Below, piece by piece: positions 41,223-49,672 of a DNA stretch of 64,000 nucleotides. This DNA comes from Aequorivita sublithincola DSM 14238 (GTDB lineage: Bacteria; Bacteroidota; Bacteroidia; Flavobacteriales; Flavobacteriaceae). The stretch lies in contig NC_018013.1 of the NCBI RefSeq assembly GCF_000265385.1, forward strand, positions 3,003,001-3,067,000, read 5' to 3'. The notes under the pieces are model-generated. The model saw only the letters and a program-made list of their open reading frames with translations. It did not search any database and was not told the DNA's origin. The first letter of the stretch is position 1, and each line of letters starts with the position of its first letter. Both the position numbers and the translations under genes were made by a program.

Positions 41223-41501
41223 CTATTGATTAATCTTAATTAATATGGTGCTATTAATTTCAATCATACAATTGTCTTTTTTCGCATTTTGAATTAGTTT
41301 TGAAACTATCTCTTTTGAAACCTTGAGTTCTTCCAAGCGTGTCTTATACTTTTCGGGGTTTCCTATATTGCGCACTTCAAGACTAAAAATCTGACGATTA
41401 TTAAAGCGAATCTTATCTCCAATAATTGAAAATAATATTTCTGTAGCCTCGTCTGGGGTAAATTCTCCTTTTATTAAATCTACTATTGCCTCTTTATTCA
41501 T
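41223..41501 (-). CDS. Small hypothetical protein, 92 residues
   Basis: It starts at the ATG at 41501 (a TTG one codon upstream is less likely). The sequence opens MNKEAIVDLIKGEFTPDEAT with an acidic helix and is mixed alpha/beta, with an FSLEVRNIG segment in the middle and a strand-like C terminus EINSTILIKIN. No signal or membrane helix is seen. I do not recognise the family. It is divergent from the LysR gene (90 bp apart), sharing its AT-rich regulatory region, and convergent with the tRNA cluster. Confidence 0.6.
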   Translation of the reverse strand: MNKEAIVDLIKGEFTPDEATEILFSIIGDKIRFNNRQIFSLEVRNIGNPEKYKTRLEELKVSKEIVSKLIQNAKKDNCMIEINSTILIKINQ

Positions 41502-41550
41502 CAATTTATTTTTTATTTCTTCTTACAAATATGAAGATGTTTTGTCATAT

Positions 41551-41566
41551 ATTTTTATTTATATTT
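41551..41566. promoter_or_regulatory. AT-rich 16-mer shared with the region upstream of dabB
   Basis: ATTTTTATTTATATTT lies 25 bp before the LysR ATG and occurs again at 47356-47371, 84 bp before dabB. It may be a LysR site, but the sequence is simple enough to recur by chance. Confidence 0.3.
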
Positions 41567-41591
41567 ACTATGCAATCAATAAAATTATTTT

Positions 41592-42515
41592 ATGAATTAT
41601 ACACTGAATCAGCTCAATATATTTTTGAAAATAACAGAATTTAAAAGTATTACCAAAGCCGCTGAAGCCCTTTACTTAACTCAGCCTGCGGTATCTATTC
41701 AACTTAAAAATTTCCAGGATCAGTTTGAAATTCCTTTAACAGAAGTGATTGGAAGGCAACTTTATGTGACTAATTTTGGTGAAGAAATTGCAGAAGCTGC
41801 CAAACGTATTTTAGCAGAAGTGGAAACAATGAAGCACAAAGGCCCTGCTTTCAAAGGCCAACTTACTGGAAGATTGACAATTGCCGTTGTTTCTACGGGA
41901 AAATATGTGATGCCCTTTTTTCTCTCTTCATTTTTAAAGCAGCATAATGGAGTAGATCTTGTAATGGACGTTACAAATCGCTATCAAGTTTTGGAGTCTC
42001 TTGAAAAAAACGAAGTAGATTTTGCGTTGGTTTCGGTTTTACCAGACAACTTAAAAGTTGAGAAAATAACCCTTATGGAAAATAAATTATTTCTCGTGGC
42101 AAACCCAGAATTAGCCAAACCAATTTTAAAAGATAAAAGAAAAACGTTCGAAAATTTACCGTGGATTTATCGGGAGGAAGGCTCTGCAACACGCCAATCT
42201 ATGGAAAGATTTATTGCCAATAAACAGATTAAAATTTATAAAAAAACACAACTCACCTCCAACGAAGCCGTTAAGCAAGCAGTTTTAGCTGGTCTGGGAT
42301 TTAGCATTATGCCTTTAATTGGCTTAAAAAATGAATTGAATAAAAACGAAATAGAAATTGTTCCTGTAAAAGGTCTTCCCATAAAAACTGCTTGGAATTT
42401 AATATGGTTAAAAGGGAAGAAATTTTCTCCCGCTGCCCTAGCCTACTTAGACTTTTTAACAAATAATATTGACGAGGTTATAAATACTAATTATAAGTGG
42501 CTGGAAGACTACTAA
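41592..42515 (+). CDS. LysR-family transcriptional regulator next to the DAB operon
   Basis: 307 residues. An N-terminal winged helix-turn-helix (about 3-62) has FKSITKAAEALYLTQPAVSI, the canonical LysR recognition helix region, followed by a linker helix and a periplasmic-binding-type effector domain (about 90-295). The HTH most resembles CbbR/RbcR-type regulators, which control CO2-fixation and carbon-concentration genes in autotrophs. It ends 11 bp before the 3' end of the dabB-dabA-DUF6671 operon on the other strand, so its natural target is that operon, though this is inferred from position. Its effector is unknown. Confidence 0.93.
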   Translation: MNYTLNQLNIFLKITEFKSITKAAEALYLTQPAVSIQLKNFQDQFEIPLTEVIGRQLYVTNFGEEIAEAAKRILAEVETMKHKGPAFKGQLTGRLTIAVVSTGKYVMPFFLSSFLKQHNGVDLVMDVTNRYQVLESLEKNEVDFALVSVLPDNLKVEKITLMENKLFLVANPELAKPILKDKRKTFENLPWIYREEGSATRQSMERFIANKQIKIYKKTQLTSNEAVKQAVLAGLGFSIMPLIGLKNELNKNEIEIVPVKGLPIKTAWNLIWLKGKKFSPAALAYLDFLTNNIDEVINTNYKWLEDY

Positions 42516-42526
42516 TTAAAATAATA

Positions 42527-43387
42527 TTAAGGGTTACAATAATCGCAAAACGTGGGATCCTGAAAATGTGTGCCAAGCTTGTTTCGCTCACAACTAAAAT
42601 TACATTTTTGGCATGAATAAACATATGTCTTCACTCCTTTGGTAGGCAAATTGCATAACTGACAGCGTAAGCCGCGCAATGCTTGGATTATGGAAAAGCC
42701 TGGAGCATTACACTCTGGACAAAGAGAATTTATAGTATCTAACAAGTTTTTCGTAGCCAAACCTATTGCAAGCATTCGGGTTGAGTTATTCATTGCCCGC
42801 ATATCGGTTTCTGCGTTAATCGTCTTGCCCTTATCCAATAATTCCAAAACCTTTTTTTTTAATAAAATGAAATCCTTAAAATCCTTATAAATATTTTCTG
42901 AATTATCTTTATCTACTTCCTTTAAAATAATTCCATGTTCAGGGAAACCGATATGTTCCGTAAACTCTGCTAAATCATTTAAATTTTCAACTTTTTGATG
43001 ATTGAAATTGGTCTTCTCAGTAAAATGGCGCCCTATAATTTCGAAGTTATTTTCTAAATCTATAAAAACTACCAACTCCTCGTTTCCAGTAATAAATGGA
43101 CTCTCTGGATGTGGCCCGAAAGAACCTTCACTCGCTATCGCCAACGTTTCTTTGCAGTCTAAAAGTGCCGCGAAAGCTTTTGCGCGAGCGGTTTCCAAGG
43201 GGCTTTTAACGCGTTTAATTTCGCCACTAAAAGTGCCAAATTGATCCGTGTTAAATCCCTTCGGTACTATACATTTCATTGTGAATTCAGCTTCTAGCAA
43301 GGGTGCAATTACTTTTTCCTTAGAATGCATAGTGGCTATTACCACTCGCCTATTTTTAAAAATTTGAAAACCCCTATATTTTTTCAT
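42527..43387 (-). CDS. DUF6671-like protein with C-terminal zinc ribbons, third gene of the DAB operon
   Basis: 286 residues. The N-terminal two thirds contain RRVVIATMHSKEKVIAPLLE, KSPLETARAKAFAAL and LAIASEGSFGPHPESPFITG, which look like a conserved enzyme-type domain I cannot assign mechanistically. The C-terminal part (about 223-286) has four cysteine pairs in CPECNAPGF, CQLCNLPTKG, CQKCNFSC and FCDYCNP, two probable zinc ribbons. It matches what I recall as DUF6671. It begins 16 bp after the dabA stop, so it is in one transcript with dabB and dabA. A role in maturing or regulating the transporter, for example zinc delivery to DabA, is a hypothesis only. Confidence 0.72.
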   Translation of the reverse strand: MKKYRGFQIFKNRRVVIATMHSKEKVIAPLLEAEFTMKCIVPKGFNTDQFGTFSGEIKRVKSPLETARAKAFAALLDCKETLAIASEGSFGPHPESPFITGNEELVVFIDLENNFEIIGRHFTEKTNFNHQKVENLNDLAEFTEHIGFPEHGIILKEVDKDNSENIYKDFKDFILLKKKVLELLDKGKTINAETDMRAMNNSTRMLAIGLATKNLLDTINSLCPECNAPGFSIIQALRGLRCQLCNLPTKGVKTYVYSCQKCNFSCERNKLGTHFQDPTFCDYCNP

Positions 43388-43403
43388 TCAAAAAATGATT
43401 ATT

Positions 43404-45794
43404 TTAAACCGCAGTCGCAACTTCAACTTTATTTAAAACCTCGTCCTTTTTAGTGTTCACGTCAAAAGATAGTACAGGATTCCATATCATTCCTTTTGAA
43501 TATCTTTTGATACGGTTACAATCCTTTGGATCCATTACCATTAAATAAATCCATTCATTGTTCATTAAACTTTTCAAATTTTCATTCTTATTTAAAATAT
43601 TTTCAATATTCTCAATCGGCGCTTGTATAATCACTGATAATCGCAATGGTTGATGGTACATTTCAGTATCGCTTTGTTTTACGGATTCTAACGGAAGACC
43701 TGTTTTTAAATCACCACCGTTACCTTGAACCACTCCATATTTCCCGGTTATATTATGCGTTATTTTTGAACCACCCCCAAAAGTTTCATTATCAACAGTT
43801 GAAAAGTAATAGTGACTGTTAATCCATTGAGTAACCACCATCGGGCCTTGCATTATTGCTTCCAGCGCGGCGCCTTCTAAATCTTGCTCCCAATTATAGG
43901 AATGTAAAAAATAACGACCATCGAGGTTTAGATTTTTCGTCAATGAACGTGGTGCGATAAGAAAACTTGAATTTTTGGCAAGTCCCCATTCTGGTCTGGT
44001 TTCAGACCAATTATTTGCGTTGCGCTGTGCCTGCGATATACTTTTTTTGGTGTTATTAAGACGTTCTGCTGTAGCATTTTCTTGTGCTTTGGCGAGGTTA
44101 GCCTTTATCTTTTGCAATGCTTTATTCTGAATGTTTGGAATGTCGGCATCAAAGATTACAATTTCATCCGTTGTTGTGTTGTGCTCGGCTCCAATAAAAA
44201 CGGTGTCCGGTGGAATTTCAATTGCATATTTCTCCATTAAGGTTTTACGCACATCTTCCAAATTGGCCAATTTGGCAAACATTCTCGCATTGTGTCTTCC
44301 TGGACTCGCGGCACACGCGCCACAATCTAAACTGGAACCAAAAGGATTGTTTGCAGTATGGCTTCCGTGGCCTACAAAAAGTACTACCGGTGCAAAGGTT
44401 TTCCATCCTGTAAGGTCAAACGCTCCTTTTACTATTGCAACTTTTTCATCCAATGGAATATCAAGATGTTCGTGGTTTTCTTCGGAACACTTGTTTATTT
44501 TTGGTTGGTATATTCCTTCGTAATCGGTTGCTTTCAAATTAATTTTTCGGTAATTATAGCCTGAAAATAATGTTCTACCAACTAACGAAAAACCGTAAAA
44601 AATACCAGAACCTTCCACATAACCAAAAGCTGATGGAAGCATATTCTTTAGCCTTCGAAAGAAATATTCGTTAAAATTTTTCATTTGAATTTTTTTGGCA
44701 AATTTTTCAGCTTGTTCAGTTTTGCTTTTCTGTGGAATTTCTGAAACAATATAAGCCGATCCTAAAATTGGCGGACACGATTTGCGAACAAGACCGTCAT
44801 TTTCGTTTTTATAATCCATCGCAATTCCGAAGAAACCTGCATAACCGAAGGTTTCGTAGTTACCCACGTTTTCAATATGCCTTCTCATCGATTCCGAACG
44901 GGTGTCGATGCAAAGTGCGAATTGTGCATCGGGAATTTGTTTGTTGGAAATTTTAGATTTTAATTTAATGTTGTTTTTTTCTAACGTATTCGCCATTTGT
45001 TTCTGCCAACTAGCTTCCCAAGCTTTTAACCAAAGAAGACGAAGCGCTACGGTTTTTAATTGTTCTCTAGAAGAAGTATTATTCGGAAGAAACGCTACCC
45101 CTAATTGTTTCGCAATAAAAAGTCTTACGGCCAAGTAGTCCAGCAAGGTTATTGGATATTCTTTATGCCAAGCCGTATGGTTTTCATTTCTGTGCTTTAT
45201 ATAGCCCGTCCAACCCGGAAGTGCTGCCAAATGATGTTTGAATATTGCTAGATTTTCCTCTTGTGAACAATCTTTCAGCAAACTTTCAAGTGCTTCAGCC
45301 GCTGTTGACGGTATTTCGTTAGTATTTCGAACTTTTATTTCAGAATCATATTTTGCCAATTTTCTCCAGGAATTATAGAATCCATCGCTTTTATTCGGCA
45401 TTTCCCACTCCGCCAATCCTTCGTCCATGAAGGCAGCGAGCCATTTTGAAACAATTCGATCGAGATTTGAATCGTGGTTTCTTTTAGCAGTAACTGTTTC
45501 AATCTCCATTTGCTTTAAGGATTCCGAAGGCGTAATTTCAAATCCGTTTTCTTTCAGCAAATTGGCTACCTCGCTTTCTTGAATTTCATTGTTTTGCAAA
45601 GCTTGACGATACAAAGAAACTTCTGGAAAAGATCTTGCTCCAAAAAGAGTTTCTGCTTGGTTTACTGCTTCAGAAAAATGATTCTTTTCAAACCCAACCA
45701 ACGGATTGGAAGTTACAAAAGAATAAAGTGGCCATGTGATTCCTACAATTTCTGAAGCTTCATTAAGACTTTGCTGCAATTTTGAATTAATCAT
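43404..45794 (-). CDS. dabA: DabA, inorganic carbon accumulation protein (DUF2309/UPF0753)
   Basis: 796 residues, the expected size. DabA is a soluble, membrane-associated protein with a beta-carbonic-anhydrase-like zinc site. With DabB it hydrates CO2 vectorially so that bicarbonate accumulates. The zinc and active-site residues of the characterised Halothiobacillus DabA (C351, D353, H524, C539) are matched in pattern here: C295 and D297 in ALCIDTRSES, H476 in FVGHGSHT and C491 in SSLDCGACA, with the same 15-residue H-to-C spacing. Its ATG overlaps the dabB stop by 4 bp (ATGA), so they are coupled. DUF6671 follows at 16 bp. Confidence 0.94.
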   Translation of the reverse strand: MINSKLQQSLNEASEIVGITWPLYSFVTSNPLVGFEKNHFSEAVNQAETLFGARSFPEVSLYRQALQNNEIQESEVANLLKENGFEITPSESLKQMEIETVTAKRNHDSNLDRIVSKWLAAFMDEGLAEWEMPNKSDGFYNSWRKLAKYDSEIKVRNTNEIPSTAAEALESLLKDCSQEENLAIFKHHLAALPGWTGYIKHRNENHTAWHKEYPITLLDYLAVRLFIAKQLGVAFLPNNTSSREQLKTVALRLLWLKAWEASWQKQMANTLEKNNIKLKSKISNKQIPDAQFALCIDTRSESMRRHIENVGNYETFGYAGFFGIAMDYKNENDGLVRKSCPPILGSAYIVSEIPQKSKTEQAEKFAKKIQMKNFNEYFFRRLKNMLPSAFGYVEGSGIFYGFSLVGRTLFSGYNYRKINLKATDYEGIYQPKINKCSEENHEHLDIPLDEKVAIVKGAFDLTGWKTFAPVVLFVGHGSHTANNPFGSSLDCGACAASPGRHNARMFAKLANLEDVRKTLMEKYAIEIPPDTVFIGAEHNTTTDEIVIFDADIPNIQNKALQKIKANLAKAQENATAERLNNTKKSISQAQRNANNWSETRPEWGLAKNSSFLIAPRSLTKNLNLDGRYFLHSYNWEQDLEGAALEAIMQGPMVVTQWINSHYYFSTVDNETFGGGSKITHNITGKYGVVQGNGGDLKTGLPLESVKQSDTEMYHQPLRLSVIIQAPIENIENILNKNENLKSLMNNEWIYLMVMDPKDCNRIKRYSKGMIWNPVLSFDVNTKKDEVLNKVEVATAV

Positions 45795-47272
45795 AAAGAT
45801 TTTTTATTTGAAGTTAAAATAGATTTTTTATAAGGTTGTGAGTCATTCAACAGTTTTGCATAAAGCCAAGGCCATCTTCTGTAAATACCCAGTTTCATTA
45901 TGAAGAAACCGATTAGAAAAATGATTCCAAATATTATATGTGTGGCAGAAATTGGCAAAGCTGCATCGACCATCGGCATAGTTCCCATTAAAAATGTCAC
46001 CGCATTGTAGAGTAATGCATAGAGAATTATACCCACTGTAAAAAGTAATATTGGATAAATTATTTTTTGAAAAGAATTGAAAATTTCCTGTTTCACAATA
46101 TTATAGGTTACTTGTCCAACGGTTATTGCAACAATGAGGGTTAAGATAATTCCACTGTCCATAGAAGTGCTTTTTCCCGTGAGATAAGAAAAAAGCACCG
46201 CACCAATAGCTCCAAAGATTAGAACTACCAAGGCCTGTACTGGTGTGATTACTATTTTATATGGCTTAACGGGATTGGTGTTTTTAATTTCCTCTCCCGC
46301 TGAAAGAAATAAATATGCTTTATAAAACCCGTGTAAAATAAGGTGTGCAACGGCTGCATTAAAGAAACCTAAGCCACACTGCATTATCATAAATCCCATC
46401 TGGGCAATTGTGGAACAAGCTAATTTTTGCTTCACATTTACTTGCAACAGTTTTGTAAACTGTGCGGTTACAGCAGTAATTCCTCCAATTATAAAAAGAA
46501 GCGTAAAGGTATGTGATTCAAAAAATAAGGTAGAAAAAAATGCAAGTAGAATTCCTGCACCATTTACAAATCCAGCGTGCATAAGTGCAGAAGCAGGTGT
46601 AGGAGAAGTCATTGCCGATAGCAACCAGCGCTGAAATGGATACATAGCTGATTGTATTATCGCTGCCATAATTATAAAGATGGCTGCCATTACAGTTATA
46701 TAGGTTGGAAGTGAACTAAGGTTTTGAATTATGCCATCTATATAATACATATTTGTTTGTGTTGCCAATAGCAGCAATCCTGCTCCAAGAAAAAAAGTAC
46801 CCAGTAAAAAGAATTTTTGGGCATATCTGGCTGCTTCCCTAGCTTCAGCCCAAGATTTGTTTATCCCGATTAGTTTGGCCATAAAGATTCCCATAAACAA
46901 CCAAGAACTTACAAAGAGAAGTATGTGGTTGGACATTAGTAAAAGCATTACGGAGAATAAAAAACCTAAACTGTTTATTGTAAAACTTAGATGATACGTA
47001 AAACCATTTAAATAATTCCGTGCATAAGTACTTACAATGGCGCTAAAAAATGTTACGGTTGTCCAGATTAAAATGGTAAAACCATTTATTTTAAAAATAT
47101 CGTTCCATTGCCACAAAATAGTATTAGGTAAGTAATATAGAATTGTGAAGAGATTTGTGAAAAACAGAACCCAGAGAAAGATGGGAACGATTGTGTAAAT
47201 TTTAGAAAGATGAAATGATTTTTGTTTTGGAAGCGTTTGTTTTAAATTTGATTGATTCAGGATGGCCTGCAT
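45791..47272 (-). CDS. dabB: DabB, NuoL-like membrane subunit of the DAB system
   Basis: 493 residues from the ATG at 47272; a TTG three codons upstream is less likely. It is a polytopic protein with about 13-14 helices of the NADH-quinone oxidoreductase subunit 5/Mrp-antiporter family. The family motif appears as PFQRWLLSAMTSPTPASALMHAG, matching the conserved W-L-P-x-A-M-x-x-P-T-P-x-S-A-L-x-H-A of NuoL, and MIMQCGLGFFNAAVAHLILH follows. It lacks the long C-terminal helix of true NuoL. No other nuo gene is present and the stop overlaps the dabA start, so this is DabB, which couples cation flow to DabA. Confidence 0.93.
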   Translation of the reverse strand: MQAILNQSNLKQTLPKQKSFHLSKIYTIVPIFLWVLFFTNLFTILYYLPNTILWQWNDIFKINGFTILIWTTVTFFSAIVSTYARNYLNGFTYHLSFTINSLGFLFSVMLLLMSNHILLFVSSWLFMGIFMAKLIGINKSWAEAREAARYAQKFFLLGTFFLGAGLLLLATQTNMYYIDGIIQNLSSLPTYITVMAAIFIIMAAIIQSAMYPFQRWLLSAMTSPTPASALMHAGFVNGAGILLAFFSTLFFESHTFTLLFIIGGITAVTAQFTKLLQVNVKQKLACSTIAQMGFMIMQCGLGFFNAAVAHLILHGFYKAYLFLSAGEEIKNTNPVKPYKIVITPVQALVVLIFGAIGAVLFSYLTGKSTSMDSGIILTLIVAITVGQVTYNIVKQEIFNSFQKIIYPILLFTVGIILYALLYNAVTFLMGTMPMVDAALPISATHIIFGIIFLIGFFIMKLGIYRRWPWLYAKLLNDSQPYKKSILTSNKKSL

Positions 47273-47308
47273 AATTTTCAAAGTTTTTAAAAATTCAAAT
47301 TTTCACGC

Positions 47309-47324
47309 TGATAACTATTTATCA
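47309..47324. promoter_or_regulatory. Candidate operator: TGATAA-N4-TTATCA dyad upstream of dabB
   Basis: TGATAACTATTTATCA is a perfect 16-bp inverted repeat centred about 45 bp upstream of the dabB ATG. No TAnnTTTG element is seen close to dabB, so an activator-dependent promoter is possible. LysR proteins bind such interrupted dyads. Confidence 0.45.
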
Positions 47325-47497
47325 ACGGGACAAATGTCCAAAAACCTTTTCATTAATTTTTATTTATATTTTATATCATATACATAAAATATTTTAATGC
47401 ATTAAAACTAATGCATTGTGTGAAGGGTTCATTTAGCTAAATGAGATATTTTAAAGTCAGATATAATAATTTGAAGGAGAATAACTTAATTATAAGC

Positions 47498-49543
47498 TTA
47501 TTCAGGATATTCTACTCGTAGATGATAGATATTATTAAGTTTCTTTTTTAGCACTTTTTTGATGGTCTCAATTTCTTTGAAGGTAATATTGGCATTCAGA
47601 AACTGCCCTTGCGCCATTTGATTGTTGATTATCTTTTCAACAAATTCATCTATAATTGAAGATGAAGGTTCCTTTAAACTCTTACTAGCAGCCTCCACGC
47701 TGTCTGCCATCATCAAAATCGCTGTTTCTTTGGAAAAAGGTATCGGACCAGGATAAATAAAATCTTCCTTGTTTGCCGCTCCTTGCTGATCCCGCTCCTT
47801 TTTATAGAAATAGTAAACCAAACTAGTTCCGTGATGGGTTCTTATAAAATCAATAACTCGGTCTGGAAGATTGTTTTTTCGAGCAATTTCAATTCCCTTT
47901 ATTACGTGATCTATAATTATTTTGGCACTTTCTTTTGGATCAAGTTCGTTGTGAGTGTTGATGGAATTCGCCTGATTTTCAGTAAACATAGTTGGATTCA
48001 GCATTTTACCAACATCGTGATAAAGCGCTCCTACCCTAACCAGCATACTGTTGGCGCCAATTTCGTTTGCTGCGGCTTCGGCTAGATTAGCTACGTTTAG
48101 GGAATGGTGAAAAGTTCCTGGAGCTTTGTTTGAAAGTTCTTTCAGCAATTTTGAATTGGTATCACTCAATTCCAACAAGGAAACATCTGAAACCAAACCG
48201 AAGATTTTTTCATAAAAATAAATCAGCGGATGTGCAAACAAGGTCGCCAAACCACAAAGAATGAAGTATTGAAAATTCTGCCATTCCATTGTTTGTATGT
48301 TTCCTTCCTGAATTACAAAGAAGGCGAAATAACCAAGAATGTATATTAACGTTATTTGTCCTACTGAGATAAAAAGGTTCGCTCTTTTGTACAATTCTGA
48401 AACGGTAAGAATAGTAACAATCCCAGCTATAAACTGCAGGAACATATATTCAAAACTATTAGGAACAATGAATCCAAGAAGTAAAATCGTTAAAACGTGT
48501 ACAAATAGCCCAACTCGCGGGTCGAAAAATGCTTTCAGAATTAGAGGTAAAATACAAATGGGCACTACATATACATAATCCGCATGCACTCTAAGCACCA
48601 CAGTTGTAAGGAAAACCATCAAAAAGATGTTAAAAAATATAAAAGTAACTTTGGTATTATTGTTATAAATTTCTGGTCTGTAATTTCTTAGAAAAAGAAA
48701 AAGCATCAAAAACACTAGCGAAACCAACATCGAATAGCCCACTAAAAGCCACAAATAATTGTTTTTGCTCCAAATCTGACTATCAAATTCTGCTTTCAAG
48801 GATTCTAATATTTGAAACTTATCGCCTTCTACAACTTCTCCTTTCGCGATAATACGCCCGCCTTTTTCAATGACGCCACGGTTAGGGTTAAGTGCTTTTA
48901 TCTCAGCATCTATCCCCGATTCTGTTAACTTTGAATTCAACTTTACGTTAGATTCAAACACTTCATTTAATATACTATACAGAAGCACTTGAACGTCTTC
49001 AACTTTATTCTTTTCAACTAATTCGCGTACCTTTTTATTTAAGTTTTCCTTTTTGAAGAGTTGTGAATAGTTACGTTCTGCTATTTCGTTTCCATTTTTT
49101 AAATAGATGAGTTTATCACCATCATAGGAATGAATTTCGTCAGTAACACCGTTTTTATAGGTTTCAGCAATAAAGGAGACTCCCAATCTTTCAACAGTTC
49201 TTTCTGGAGTTTTGTAGAGACTGTCTATGTATTTCATTTCAAGATTGCTTCGGAAATTTTCAGAAACAATTCCCTCCACATCACTGTCATATTCAAAATA
49301 AGGTATCGCATTGGCGCGTATTTCTTCGCGCTCCTTTTTCAGTGTATCTTCGTTTTTCTTAATAGTGAAACTGAAAGGCGCATACAAATTTTCATACTGC
49401 CAAGGCTTTCCTTTCTGAAAATTATACTTAAACTGCCCACCCTTCGGTAGGAGATAAATAACTAAAAGTGTGGAAATTATGAAAAGAAAAACCTTATAAA
49501 TAAGAGATTGGTTTTTTGCGAACAATGATAAAAGGTTCTTCAT
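47498..49543 (-). CDS. 7TM receptor with intracellular HD phosphohydrolase domain (PgpH-like)
   Basis: 681 residues. One N-terminal helix (about 14-31) is followed by a large extracytoplasmic 7TMR-HDED-type domain (about 35-260), seven helices (about 265-465) and a C-terminal HD domain with HHSLNVANLAEAA and the metal-binding GALYHDVGKMLNP. Characterised relatives (PgpH) hydrolyse cyclic di-AMP in the cytoplasm under control of the outside domain. It keeps the histidine/aspartate metal residues, so it should be active. It is upstream of dabB on the same strand, separated by a 225-bp gap, and divergent from the thiolase. Confidence 0.93.
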   Translation of the reverse strand: MKNLLSLFAKNQSLIYKVFLFIISTLLVIYLLPKGGQFKYNFQKGKPWQYENLYAPFSFTIKKNEDTLKKEREEIRANAIPYFEYDSDVEGIVSENFRSNLEMKYIDSLYKTPERTVERLGVSFIAETYKNGVTDEIHSYDGDKLIYLKNGNEIAERNYSQLFKKENLNKKVRELVEKNKVEDVQVLLYSILNEVFESNVKLNSKLTESGIDAEIKALNPNRGVIEKGGRIIAKGEVVEGDKFQILESLKAEFDSQIWSKNNYLWLLVGYSMLVSLVFLMLFLFLRNYRPEIYNNNTKVTFIFFNIFLMVFLTTVVLRVHADYVYVVPICILPLILKAFFDPRVGLFVHVLTILLLGFIVPNSFEYMFLQFIAGIVTILTVSELYKRANLFISVGQITLIYILGYFAFFVIQEGNIQTMEWQNFQYFILCGLATLFAHPLIYFYEKIFGLVSDVSLLELSDTNSKLLKELSNKAPGTFHHSLNVANLAEAAANEIGANSMLVRVGALYHDVGKMLNPTMFTENQANSINTHNELDPKESAKIIIDHVIKGIEIARKNNLPDRVIDFIRTHHGTSLVYYFYKKERDQQGAANKEDFIYPGPIPFSKETAILMMADSVEAASKSLKEPSSSIIDEFVEKIINNQMAQGQFLNANITFKEIETIKKVLKKKLNNIYHLRVEYPE

Positions 49544-49610
49544 AAAATGATTACTTGGAGTAAAGGTATAAATAAGGAACGAGTTATCCCAAAACCAATA
49601 CCTACAAAGA

Positions 49611-49641
49611 TTGATTTTTAAGATGGAAATCCGTAATTTCG
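49611..49641 (+). promoter_or_regulatory. Promoter of the thiolase gene
   Basis: TTG at 49611-49613, a 20-bp spacer and TAATTTCG at 49634-49641 (one mismatch to TAnnTTTG) lie 31 bp before the ATG at 49673. Confidence 0.45.
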
Positions 49642-49672
49642 CAGTCCTTATTTCAAATTAAAAAACAGTAGC

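Noticed and set aside
45791..47272. DabB as NADH dehydrogenase subunit 5 (nuoL)
   Set aside because: There are no other nuo genes and it overlaps dabA, so the DAB assignment is better despite the shared family.
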